DNA from: Chionis minor
Lineage: Eukaryota; Chordata; Aves; Charadriiformes; Chionididae
Direction of reading: 5' to 3'
NCBI GenBank assembly: GCA_013398295.1
Contig: VZSF01005687.1
Coordinates: forward strand, 63,005-127,004
DNA length: 64,000 nucleotides
In this document: piece after piece, positions 24,719-36,870 of the stretch
Layout: each line of letters opens with the position of its first letter
Position numbering within the stretch: position 1 is the stretch's first letter
Notes under the pieces: generated by a model
What the model saw: the letters and a program-made list of their open reading frames with translations, nothing else
What the model was told of the DNA's origin: nothing
The model's database searches: none
Program-made: the position numbers and the translations under genes

Positions 24719-27700
24719 TTAAGCTTATATTTTAAATATTCTAGGGCAAAAGCTTAAAACTATAGAAGTCAAACATAAATCTTTCCGAACTGGAATTCAC
24801 TGATTTCAGTCTCTGGTCAGTATCAGTGTTACCCGAAAAACTCTCTTGAGAATTTACATTGCTTTTAATCTTTTCATTCCAAAACTAGGCCTTGAAGATG
24901 CGTGTCAGCACATGTGTAACATTTAGAATTTTGTAAGCCTGAGTTTATTTTTTGAACCTTGTCTGCAAACTTGCTTTGCAGCCATTGTAAAATCTGATAC
25001 TCATTTGTCAAGTCTGTGGGTACCACAACTGGTGTACCGACCGGTTGTCAGCCACAGGTCTTAATAATCTTTTGAGCTTCTTCAATGTACACAAACCAGT
25101 GCCATACTGCTGAAATACTTTCTTCTCTGTCTTACCTTTGGGGGTGGAAATCATTCTAGTGTGACATGTCTTTACAGACCAGCTGTTGTTGCCTAGAATT
25201 GGATCTTGCCTTCATGTTTTTTCCTCCTGTGGACGACTGCCCAGTTCAGTGTATTTTGCTTCTTTCTCACCCAGAATATTGAAAGAGCTTTCCGTAGTCA
25301 CTTCTTTCCACAAAGAAACAGAACTCTAGTGCCATTAAACACTTAGACACTCACAAAGCCCAGAATAATGTGATCATGTCACATATAAAAGTTCAGCAGT
25401 AGCAACAACATTAAAGCATTTTTTAATATAACACTTTGGAAAGAGACAAAGTAAACTGCTTCTATAGCCTGTGCTCTGGTGTATTTTTTTGAGCAAAACC
25501 GTAAGCTTTGCAGCACAGTATTTTTAGATTCTATGAGTCATCACAAGCATGGGGTAAATAATGTAGCTCTTAAGAATGGAAAAAAAATTCAGAGGAAAGA
25601 CAAACTGCCACTTTTTATTAGACACCTCAGATAATTAGCAACTTGGTTTTACGCTCACTTTTAATACAACTTACACAGTTTTCTGATAGTTCTTCTCCAT
25701 AATAAGTTCTTTGAATTTTCCTTTTTTCCCACCCGTTTCCTGAAATTCTGGGTGGTTTTTATTTATTCTGCTTTACTCTATAGAGTGGGTTGGTTGAGAA
25801 TTGTCTCCAGAGGATCTGGCCACTGAGTTGGCTCTTAGAGAGCAAAATAATAATTACTGCTTCTTGAGGATCCAGTGATTAAAAACATTAAAAATAAATG
25901 TTATAATTTAGATGTTACCAATCACTGCACATACCTGCACATGGCAGATCTCTCCAGTCCCCTGCACCTGAGATATGTCTTGGTTCCTTGTCACTCTCCT
26001 CACACCTCAGGCCATTGCAGAGGGTTTTTCTTTGCTCTGATCCTATGTCACCCTGTTTGGGACAATCTAGGAGCTCTCTGACCTGGGCCACAGAGCCAGA
26101 GGTGCTGCCAGACTGTACTGCAGTAGACGCCACGGCTCAGGGTTTCCCACAAATACAAGTGCTACTGAAAGGCACAGCCCCCAGCTGCAGCCAAATGACA
26201 AGAGTCCATCCTCATTCCATGAGTCACACATTTGTCCCTCAGAAAGATCTTACATGTTACAGAAAGCTTACATTGGGAACCATGTGCCTGTATATTTGAA
26301 AAAAACCCAGTCAATTAGAACTTAAAAGTATTTGGCTTTGTTCTCATGGATTTGGGGAATCTGAGACAGGGTGTTGAAAGAAATAGTCTTCTAAACTTTT
26401 TTTTCTTTAAAGAGGTTTGCAGGCTGCATTGCAGGCAAAGGTTAAGGTTTGTTCCTGAAATAACAATACACACTTAATCAAGGAACAGAAAATGTAACTT
26501 GATACTGAAGGTGTTAACTCACATTTGCCAGTAAATTGAAAAGGCGACTGTTCCAGTTATCTCTGTTTCCCTTTCCTGAGGTTACCGTCCTCATTGCGGT
26601 ATGGTTGAAGGGGACACGTTTTAGCTCTTGCTAGACTCTGCAACCTAAACTCCACCTGAAGATAAATCAGCTCTGGCTTATTTCTAGTTGGTGACTCCAG
26701 CGTTTTAGAAGGTGCCACAGGGCATCTGTGACTCATGGGCAGCAACTTACAGGGGAGACTGGAGCAGCAGCTGACAAGGGAATGATTTTATCAAACCTAC
26801 TCAGAGAAATGAATAGCACAGCTGTTGAATCACACACATCTAATAGTCAAATTAATATTTTTATCCAGGAATATCTAACAAATTCAGAGGCTGTAGCTTT
26901 TCTCCATGAAACATCCATTTACTGAAACAAACATATTCATAAAAATCACAAATTACTCATGGCCAGCTCAGGAAGAGAAAAAAGAATATTCTCTTCACAA
27001 GAAAATTGTTGCAAATAATTCCCTTTCTTTTATTACTACTCTGATTTTAATATAGCTCATGGATTTAATTATCCAGTTCAGGATATATTTGTAAAGTTAT
27101 AAAAAATTGAAAGTACTATAAAATTAATAGTTATTATGACTAATCCATGATTAATACACTAGCTGATAGTTTTTACATATCCCAGAATAGCAGTTTAGAG
27201 AATACAATTTCTGAAATTCAGTTAGAGATTGAGCCAATTTTCTGACAAAGCCACCAACCTGCTAATTCTTTCTGCCTGAAATGCATACGACTGAGATGGT
27301 GGTAGTGCAACCTGAAAATCACAGCAGCAGTCACCCTGTAAGCCCAGTCATCCTTTTACCTCAAAAATCATAGTGTCACCTAACCTGGGAAGCTCCTCCA
27401 TTACAGTTTTTGAGGCCAAAGGGCCTGATGTAGCACAGAAAATCCAAATACAATTCTTGCTGCATCATACTGCCGTGTGGCAACCTATTTTAAACCACCA
27501 AGCATTAAGGAAGCCTTGTCTTTGCACTGGTATTAGATGCTGTCATAGCAGAAGATGTTGTGACAGGAGCATATATTGAATTAGAATTTGCTGCTCTCCT
27601 TTTAAAATGTAGAAGCTGACTAAAATGAGCAACAAAGGGGATCCTACAAATAAACAACACATATTTTGGGTCAAGAGGTACTCTTAGGAGACCCAAAAAT

Positions 27701-30700
27701 AGTATTTTAAGGTTTTGCCTGTAAAAAAAATATTCCAGTGGAAGGACACGGAAAGGCAGAGTACTAGAGAAACATGTTAATTGGGATATAAATTAGAATT
27801 ACTGCATCCAACAGAGCAAACTGCTTCTCAGAAAAGGGAGGTATGTAATCTGGTTTATAACAAGACACTCATCAAAATGGACCCAACAAACACAGGCAAA
27901 CAAACATGCTCTGCAGATAGTCTCACAAGATCGCTCACTAAATAACTCATCCACACGCAAGGCAGCTCATGTTTTTTTTGTAGCATTTTAGTTTGGCTTG
28001 GCTCTGGGTTTCTTATTTTAAACAAAAGATTGATGCATTACAAACAGGCAAGAGTCTGGATAAATGAGATCTGATGTTTATTCATGACAGTTTAAAAAAA
28101 TGTTCAGATAGTAAACAAAACTTAATTACTTTAGAAAGACATAAAAACTGCTGATATAGGATATAATGCTAAATAATAATCACCAGAAAGCCATCTCATT
28201 ATTATTGGTTTTGTGTTTGATATGGGTTTGGCCCAAGGCAAAGCCCAGGGCTTTATTTATTTAAAAGGGTACGAAAACAAGGCAATATGCATGTTTCATA
28301 TTAAGTATTGTGATGGCACTACACTATGTGAAATGCAATGAGAGAGAAACATTGCGAAGCACCAAGGAGAATTTAAAAATTTATATTTTGTTGTACTTTT
28401 TCTCAAACATAAGTAGACTTTCTGAGGGATTATGGGAATTCTAGTAGCCACTATGGTGTGGTAATTTATTATAATCTCACAGCAAAAAAGAGTACATCTA
28501 CACATGTATATACATACACACTCTACATCTGTAGCTACGTCTGATTTTCCTATTAAGTTATCTGTTATTTTTTTAATTGCAAACTCCGATGAGTTTAACT
28601 CAACATATTTCCTACTGCTCCTTCTGCCTGTCAGCTGTAGCTGGATTGATAAAATGCAAATGAACAAATCATTAACGAGTACTGGTTATGAATCTCTCAG
28701 GCAGTTCAGGACCCTATCAAATCCTGCACCTATTACTTTGTGTGATTGATGTACTATTGTAAGTGATTGTTCCTGATCTTATTAAATCTTATTGATTTTT
28801 TCCCAGTTTCTATTTTATGCAGGACCAGGCTTGGACTATTATGAATGTTGCTGAACACTGTTAATCAAGCTTACACAGCTATTTTGATGGCAAACAATTA
28901 GAACTCTGAAGCAATACCTTGCAATTAGCTTCAGGGATATGGACCTCAGCACCGTAATAATGAAAGAGACCTTCTCCTTCAAGCAAGGTAATGAGATTTA
29001 CAATTATGACCCCAAATAACCTCTGAGAAATAACCAATCTGCAAACATGGATGTGTTTATCAATAATTTGTGCCCTTTTTATGAAAATGTATTTTTAATT
29101 TTTTTCTTCACATATGAATCATTGTTTCTACTGAAACAAAGTGTATGAAGTCTTATAAAAATGACAAATATATAAAATGAAAATCTGTACATATAATTTG
29201 AATCCATTGGAGGGTTCTGCAGAATGATATGCATCAATAAAGTTCAAATTTTGTGAGGAAAATAACACTAAACACTTGTGAGAAAATACTGACATATTAT
29301 GCGAAAACATAGGTGGTTATTATTGCTTGAAAATGCTTATTTACATATTTAGTTAATATACATATTAGGTACACTATATATGCAATATTTAAGTAGACAT
29401 AAACAATCATAAACATACTTCATTATAAATCGACTGTATGTCTTTTTATTTGCATTATAAAGCAAATAAAAACTTCCTGACTTAACTCCTTTAGAAAGAA
29501 AAGAGACAGGGTTTTGTGAATTGTAATAGATCACTGAACAGCACAGTGCAAATTTTTGGTACATCCAAAGTAATTTAATACACAATTAATATATAAATTT
29601 AAAAAATGAACATTTTTGCGTAGAACATGAAATAGTGTATTTCAAAACTTCTTAACTTTCAGTATTCATATTTTGCTGTTGCAGTCTAAGCAAATTTTTT
29701 GCTGATCATTTAATATTGCTATAAACTCTTGTACCTACGTATCACATTGCACTTGGAGATTAACTCACATCATTTTGCTAGTTAACATATTTGCTAATTT
29801 CTTCAGTGTTTTTTCCTAAAAAGAAAATACTCAACATCTGTAAAATATATTTCCATAAAAAAAGGAAATGCCTTGAGAATTAGGAAAATTTTGGAGGCTT
29901 TGAATAATCCCTACAATATTCCTCTTTTGTTTCTATGAATTCATTAAATTGAAATCAAGGCTTTTTTATTTTTGTTTAGCTGATAAAATGAAGTAGTGCA
30001 TCAAGCACGAATGTAGGAAAGAACAATTTTTAAATATGAGAAGTTCACCTTTCCTACTATTTATTTACAATAATTACTTGCAAGTGTCTCTGCTGTATAT
30101 AGCATTTTCAGCAGGATGGCAGTGGGGTGCTGGGCACACCGCCCAGTCTGGTCTTCTCCCTTCTTGTTGCCTCTTGTATCCAAATCTTCAAATTCCCTGG
30201 GGAGCCCATTTTTAAAACAGCCCCTGAAAAGACTTTGTGTTCCATGAGAGGAGACTAAAAGCAGGGCTTGACTGGAGATCTGTAGCTGGAAAAGACGATG
30301 ATCACTTTTTAAATCAATATGTTAATCCAGGTTCTGGGTAGGATTCTGAGCTGAGAAGGGGGAGGGTGAAGAGAGAACAGTATTTCTTAGAACTGTCACT
30401 TTAAAATATGTCTACTTCAATGCAGTGTCAAAGTAGGAACAGGATTATATTTTAAAGCATAGGATTAATGGGATAAACTCTTCTTAACCCATTGAATACG
30501 TGTGAGAAGTTCATCCAGAGAAGCTAAACTAGTATGTGTCCATGGATATACAGAGTATACCATATGCTCATTGTGAAACTTTAGAAGGCTGGAGGAAATT
30601 TCTGTGCATTCCCAAAGCAGTGTTGAAAGAGTTAAATGTGAGAGCTTAGAAAACCTGATGAGATTTTTAAAAGGTACATAAGCTAATTCACCATGTGAGT

Positions 30701-31090
30701 TTTTCCTGTTTCTCTTTACTTTGAGCACAACCAATAAATGTGAGTTATTTTAGTGCCAATTTCAATTTTTATCAAATAAATATACATTTCTTGCTGGATG
30801 TAATGGTTAATGAAATGCATATAATATGTAAAATCTATAAAAATGTTGTAGTTATACATTACTTTCTGACTGTTGTACAACCTTTGTAAACAAAGTATAG
30901 TATATCAACTTTCTTGTGACAATAAGCAGATCTGTCATCTTGGGGACAGCTAAATGAATTATTTAATCAATAACAGACTACATCTCTGATGATAAGACAA
31001 GCTCAGACAAATTAAAAAGTAAACCAGGTATAGCATGTCACAGGCAAGATACACAGGTAGTGTAACATAGATTAATATTAAGTAGAACAA
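24719..31090. other. Unique non-coding DNA
   Basis: No supported gene over 6.4 kb. Open frames reach 123 codons (28296-28667, minus), with no recognised domain. A mildly GC-richer patch at about 25.92-26.29 kb carries a 103-codon plus-strand frame and an opposing 72-codon frame, which points to composition rather than coding. Segments near 28.88-29.00 kb look complex and non-repetitive. A CCC run preceded by A7 lies at 26299-26308. Confidence 0.6.
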
Positions 31091-31169
31091 CATTAAAAAA
31101 AAAACCAAACCAAACCAAACCAAACCAAACCAAACCAAACCAAACCAAACCAAACAAAAAAAAAAACCC
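31091..31169. repeat. (CCAAA)10 array within poly-A
   Basis: Ten CCAAA units (31105-31154) are preceded by A10 and followed by A11 and CCC. On the minus strand this is a TTTGG array that creates the spurious repeated Phe-Gly-Leu-Val-Trp frame at 30959-31204. Shorter CCAAA clusters recur at about 21091-21101 and 61597-61607. Confidence 0.95.
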
Positions 31170-31468
31170 AAAAAGAAAAGCAAGAAAACCCCAGACAAAA
31201 ACATACATCCACAGTTAGGAGTTTCAGGGGTTTTTTTCTGTTTATATTAAAACAAGAAGATAACTTTTAAAAATTGATAAGATACTTTATGAATAGATAA
31301 ATGCAATAATTTTCAAAAGCATTTTGTACAAAACAAATAGTGGTAAAGCAGCTTAGATAGGAGTTTTACTAGTTTTTGGCACTTTTCAGTGTAGATTTTA
31401 AGACAGATTCACCTGTAGTGAATCTAGCTAAATCTATCCAGTACTTCATTACCAACTCCTTCCAAATT

Positions 31469-31517
31469 AAAAAAAAAAAAAANNNNNNNNNNNNNNNNNN
31501 AAAAAAAAAAAAAAAAA
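31469..31517 (+). repeat. Poly-A tract interrupted by an assembly gap
   Basis: A runs of 14 and 17 bases flank 18 N. The true tract length is unknown. The run may be a long homopolymer that stopped sequencing or read alignment. Confidence 0.93.
31483..31500. other. Assembly gap (18 N)
   Basis: Eighteen undetermined bases sit inside poly-A. The 64-codon frame crossing it at 31376-31570 carries undetermined residues and is not real. Confidence 0.99.
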
Positions 31518-33250
31518 GCAGAAGATTACTGAATGTTTCTACAACTGTTCAGAAAGTTTGGTCTCTATAGCATTTGGCAGTGGTGTGCTCACACCTTTTA
31601 TTTTCCTCCTATGTTCATGAAAGTCTCACGGTTTGTATGCTGCCTACCTGGGCTTGCCCAGACATGTGGCAAACGTCCAAACTGCTCTACCAAAGTACTT
31701 GCAAGTTTGCAAGTTATACCACAGGCAGGCCTGGTCTTGAAGAAGGTCTCCAGGTTGTCCTTAGACTACATCATATACCTGTATGTTACATATACAGCTT
31801 GCCCAAGTGTAGATAACATCCTCATGAATGGCCAGACTTGGTCAGATCCTGTCCTGCGTCTGAAAACATACCAAAAAAGAGTAAGGTATATAGTGATAAT
31901 CTGCCCAGTAACTTGCGCATCTGTGAAAAAGGGAAAGATACATGTTTAGTAATATTTACTTTTTCAAATCTTCTAGAATTATGAACAAAGAGGGGTTTTT
32001 TGTATTCCTTTCCTCCGAATTTTAAACAGAACTTAAAAAACTTTAGAAATCTGCACAACTCCTTGTGGCTTCCCATATCTGGAGCCTTTTCACAGTTGCA
32101 TTTACTTTATTTCTAAGGAAGAGTCTGACAGTTCTAAAATTGCATAAACAGAGACAAGCTGTCTGTTTTAAAACTGAATGACATACAGGATAGCCACAGC
32201 AGCTGTAACTTGTATATATGCAATTTTAAAATGTTTGCAGCTTTTTTTTCTCTGATGAATATGCATGTTGTAACAAAGAATTCAGCTCCTAGAATTTACT
32301 GTTTCTCTTTTTGTTTCTCTTTCTACTGTTCTCAGATATTTTGATTTGCTAAAATCCTTTTTAAGCGGGAAAGAAATACTCAACTCTCTCTCTCTTCCTC
32401 CGCATCTTCATATAGTATGCATAAATCTCACAGAAATAAGTCTAGAATAATACACGTTTAGTGATATGAACACAGTTTAGCTATAAAGACTGTTATTTTG
32501 ATATGCAGGATTAAGTTTGAAACACAGAGGGAGTATAAAACATTGAAGGAAACAAGAATTTTGTGGTAGAGGACACAAATAGATAAAGATTTGCTTCTGT
32601 CCTGTATATGCCTTTGTATTAATATAGGCTAATTATAGCTATAAGCCTCTGAATGTTAGTGGTAGTGATGTGTCTCATTGCTGCCATTGGATTCATGACA
32701 GCAAATTCCAATTCATCAAAGCAAACGCCTCTGCATTGCACATCAGGCATGATAAGTCTCTAATAACAGTGTATCATCTCCGAGTTACATGTATTAAAGA
32801 CATATGCATCACAGTGCAATATCACACTTTAAAAGTTGCGCCTCGTGTGGAAACTTAGTGTTTCTCAAGAACTCTTTTTGTCTTCATGGACTTCTATACA
32901 TTTTCTCTCCTATTTATTCTCTAATTCCTTTGGGATATTCATGTCACTCAGGTATTTATTTGTGTGGTGGAGTTACCATTTACACAAATACTGATCTCAC
33001 ATCTGAGGAAACTCCCCCACCATGACACTCATTCATATAACTTATGTCAAAACTGCCTGCACTCACATCTTAAGCCCTTCTGAAATGAAGTCCATAGTTG
33101 GGGCAACTGTAATGAAAAGAAGTGACTTGAAATAAAATCATCCATCCATGAAAGCTCAATTCACAGCTTTAGGATGGTCAGACGCAGATCTCCTTCAGCT
33201 TAATTTGTAGCATGTAGCAATGGGGGCTTCATTTTGTATGTTGTCTGTGT
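31518..33250. other. Unique non-coding DNA
   Basis: Contains a 138-codon plus-strand frame at 31533-31949, one of the longest in the window, overlapping an 80-codon plus frame and an 84-codon minus frame. No domain, signal peptide or splice context is recognised, so it is read as chance. G4T6-7 motifs occur at 31227-31237 (just before this stretch) and at 31992-32001. Confidence 0.6.
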
Positions 33251-33295
33251 TATACTATAGTATAGTATAGTATAGTATACTATGTATACTATACA
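33251..33295. repeat. (TATAG)n array, self-complementary
   Basis: TATAG units pass into TATAC units, and the two are reverse complements, so the block can fold on itself (TATAGTATAGTATAC against GTATACTATGTATACTATA). It is a short microsatellite with cruciform potential. Confidence 0.85.
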
Positions 33296-33899
33296 AGCTA
33301 TAAGATAAAAATATCTAGGGTATGAGTATTCTGGGAAAAAATCAAACCTCAAACAAAAACTGAATTTCTTTGCTCATGTCCATAAAGCAATTAGTTTCAT
33401 GTTATGATGCATGTTGCCCATAGTGTGCTTTCCCCATCAGTATTTATATCTTCATTCCATTACCTTTTGGATAGCGCTAAACAGATATGATACACTCAGA
33501 AAATTATAGTCACATGCCATCAAGAAAAGATATTAGACAACACTATTAGCATACAGGTGGAGCTGGATGCATCAGAGACAGGGAGACACCAATAAAATGT
33601 TTGATTTTTATGCATTTGCATTGAACACACAAAGATAAACTGGTTAATCAGGCTGCAAACATCAAGTTACCCTTCTCTCTGCTGGGGAAGTTGGTTGCTG
33701 ATATTCCTGACAGTTTCTTTCAAGTAAGTTCTTTTTTTCCTAAAAACGCACAGAGGTAACCTTTAGTTAGTTATTGAAAAGTGCAAAAGAAAACTAGTTA
33801 AAGTTCAATTAAAAGTTTTAAGTATTAAAAAACCTGTATCATACGGTAAAGCATTTATTTGTTTCAATGGGCAAGTAAAGAAAAAAAATCAGAACCAGC
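33296..33899. other. Unique non-coding DNA, nothing recognised
   Basis: A/T-rich single-copy sequence between the TATAG array and the pyrimidine-biased block. No open frame or repeat worth listing was seen. Confidence 0.6.
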
Positions 33900-34850
33900 T
33901 CATTCTGTTTATCTTCAAGTTCTCATGCTTTTTCTATCAGTTCACCTCTTGTTCTCCTTCACTACCCCTTACTCTTCCACAGCCTGTCACTCATTCCTAT
34001 TTATGATCTCCAAGCTATCATCCTCTCTGATTTTGTGATGCTGGCAGATTCATCCTTCCCTCCCTAACCTCACTGTCCCCTGTTATCACTGTGGTCTCTA
34101 ACTTCAGCTATATCCTTCACTTCTTTGCCCCTCTTTCATATTATTGTGTCTGCTCCTCTGCACTTAAAACTAACCTAAACGTTCATCATCTGTGTTTCTG
34201 CCTCCATCTACTGAAGGGAACCTAGGGAACGTCCCAGTCTTCCCTCTGTCCTTTTATCCTTTTTCCCCCACTTTTCTTAAGAGAAAACATATAACACTTT
34301 TGCTCCTAATTTCTACATCTTTCACATCCTCTAATTTTCCTTCAAACTTTCTTTCTGTTGATTTAGCTATGTTTGGCTTTACAAGCTTTCAATTCCTTTA
34401 ATTCTTCAGAATTTTTTTTTTCCTATCCCTAGCGTTTCTCCTTCTGCAGCTCCATCATTACTCTTAAATCCCAAATTTCCAAATCCAAAGTTTTCCTTCT
34501 ATTTTTTACCTGCTCTCAATTTCTCCCATTCTCAGATGGTCTACTGCATGCCCACATTTTCTCTCTAGTCTCTTTCCATACCAAATTTTAATCAAATGTT
34601 TTGTCCGCTACTTCTTGTTCACAATGCAAAACATAGTTTTGAATCCTTTCTTCTGAAAAGCCTCACTTCCCAATACACTAAATCCTCCATCCCTCACCCC
34701 GTTTATTTTTTTATTCTTCAGCACAGGACAAATTGTTCCAAAAGTATCCTCCTATTTTGCATCATGTCATTTACATTCTCCCATTAGTTGTCTCCACTCA
34801 CCTGAAATGCTTGCTAATGAACAACCATCTTATTCCTCAATTAATCTTTT
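33900..34850. other. Strongly pyrimidine-biased block
   Basis: The plus strand is dominated by C and T over roughly 0.95 kb without being a simple repeat. In four 60-base rows counted (starting 33961, 34021, 34201 and 34261) only 75 of 240 bases are purines. TCCTTC, CTCTCC and TTTTTCCC-like segments recur irregularly. Short plus-strand frames (69 and 63 codons) are Ser/Leu/Phe-rich, as the bias predicts. It may be an old degraded polypyrimidine microsatellite, a transcription-linked strand asymmetry, or part of an unrecognised element. Confidence 0.7.
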
Positions 34851-36836
34851 TACAACTTAATGGCGAATATTATCACTGTGCGTAAGTACCCTAGCATAGA
34901 TGAAAGTTACATTGTGCCCAGTGCTGCACGTGCTTTCAGGAAGGAGAGTATAAGTGCAGCACCTCAGCCTTTTGCAGATCAGATCTACCAGATTTCCTCA
35001 CATCCACAGTATCATTCCCCAGCACTACCCTCTGGAATAAGCTCTCAACTAAATAGAGAAATATTGTGCTATTTGATTGTCTGTTCAGTTTTTAAAACTG
35101 ATGCTTCAACTAGCTCCCTCCATTTTTTTCTCAGCAGTCCCTGCAATGCTTCATCTCGTTTGAAAAGGAACTTAGCACATAGTACTTCAGGGCTTCACCA
35201 GCAAAGGGAGACTTCTTGGACAAAATCTTTACTCTTCCCCGCAAAAACAAACAACTCCTCCACAATCTGAACAGCTTTCTCAAACTTTCTTGCTCACAGT
35301 GCCCTCAGTGCCTGTTGCAAATTGTTGCACAGCTACAGTGACTTCTTGCCCTTGATTCATGACTGTCCACATTTTACTGGAATGAGTATTTTATTCACTC
35401 TCATTAAATAACTTTGCTCTTGTTGTTGTTGTTGTTACGGTAAGCTGTAAAGTTATAAAACAGATGTGCAAATTTGTTTTGGTTAAGCCTGGTAGATTCC
35501 CGTCAACTTCCCCCACAACGCAATCCATGCCAAGGGAATACTGCTTGTTCCAGAAGGCCTCTCACCAGTGGGAATCCCACAAGAGCTGTTTTTTTTTTTC
35601 CTTCCTCAACACCAAAAGAGGTTACTCATAAGTTCTAGGCACTTCAAAGTCTTCTGAATTCCAGACTGACTTACAAAATAGAAAGTAACTATTATCAAGT
35701 AAAAAATAGCAATTACTGGCTTATGATACCAGAGAATAAAGATGTTATGACCTGAATTTTCCTGTTTTCCTATTCTTTTTTGAACTTTTGGGAAAAATCC
35801 CAATAATTGGAATAGTTTCCATTTTAGAAAGCTTTGTCCCTGACAGCTCAGAAGAGAAGCCTAGAATCATATCTGCCCACCAAGACAGTGTAGATGCTTC
35901 CAAAAGGCAGAGAAAAGGAACATTATTATCAGCCTAGAAAGAGAAGTGAAAGTTTTCAGTCTCTTGCCTGCCTGTCATCAAGAACATTTTCATCTCCTTT
36001 GCTCCTAATTGCACTCTCCAAACTCCTTTCCAGATTGGTGAACTGTCTTTCATAATGTCTACTGTTCATATTATCTTCCTCTGTATTTCAGCATCTGTAA
36101 GTTTTCCTTCTTTCTAGCTTCACCTCACAGACCAGAGAGTGTGATGCCATGCTTTTCTCATTTGTTTAAAATGGGACATGCCTTGGTGTTCAGGTGCTGT
36201 TTAATGACAATTTTTTGCAAATATTAAGAAATTAGCAGTAAACACTGCAAATTTTGCCATTATTACGGGGATGTTCAGTGGGCAATTTCAGTTTGTACAT
36301 ATAAAGCTGAGGAGTCACAACGTGCATTGTGACATTTTATCATTGGTAGTGGACACTTCAAATCTCAAACAGTTTGAGGTTTTACATGTGGGAAAATTTG
36401 AGTTTGCATAACTGTTGTTAGAATGGAGGCAACACAAAGGCTCCTCTTCAGTGCAATATAAACTGTCAAGGCAAGAGACCTGTAAGCAGGAACACCATGA
36501 CACTGATGGTTTGTTTACTTTGTTTTCTTATTTAAACAGAAATGTTTCCTTATTAGTATTATAAAGAAGGGATGGCAAAACCTCTTCAAATACCTAAACT
36601 TATACTTACTGCACTTTTCTGGAAGGGAGTATATATTTCTTTAATAAATATGCTGAGTACAGCACAGCATTCAATTCCTATAAATTAGATGCTGTAGGAA
36701 GCTGTAGGGCTTCTCTCCTGAGATTTTTAATAAATATCTGCAGGTCTGAATTTTCTTATTTATTTTTAATTAAGGGAGCATTACCAAAAGCGAATAAAAA
36801 TCCAAAGAAGCACACATAGCATTTTACATTCTTCAC

Positions 36837-36839
<3 letters not shown>
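34851..36839. other. Unique non-coding DNA
   Basis: Holds a 136-codon plus-strand frame (34860-35270) starting in the tail of the pyrimidine-biased block. Its product is Ser-rich with no recognised domain, and I see no exon boundaries or family match. A (TGT)6 microsatellite is listed separately. The rest is nondescript A/T-rich DNA. Confidence 0.55.
35419..35436 (+). repeat. (TGT)6 microsatellite
   Basis: Six TTG/TGT units between GCTCT and ACGG. A short triplet repeat with no coding context. Confidence 0.9.

Positions 36840-36868
<29 letters not shown>
36840..36868 (+). repeat. Poly-A tract (29 bases)
   Basis: Uninterrupted A29 followed by GAAAGG. It resembles a retroposon tail, but no recognisable element body or target duplication flanks it. 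Confidence 0.93.

Positions 36869-36870
<2 letters not shown>

Noticed and set aside
31101..31155. Regularly spaced repeat that might be a CRISPR array
   Set aside because: The unit is five bases with no spacers, in a vertebrate genome; it is a plain microsatellite.
30959..31204. Minus-strand frame with repeated Phe-Gly-Leu-Val-Trp
   Set aside because: It is a translation of the (TTTGG)n strand of the CCAAA array.
31533..31949. 138-codon plus-strand open frame
   Set aside because: It overlaps other frames on both strands, starts just after an assembly gap, and shows no recognisable domain.
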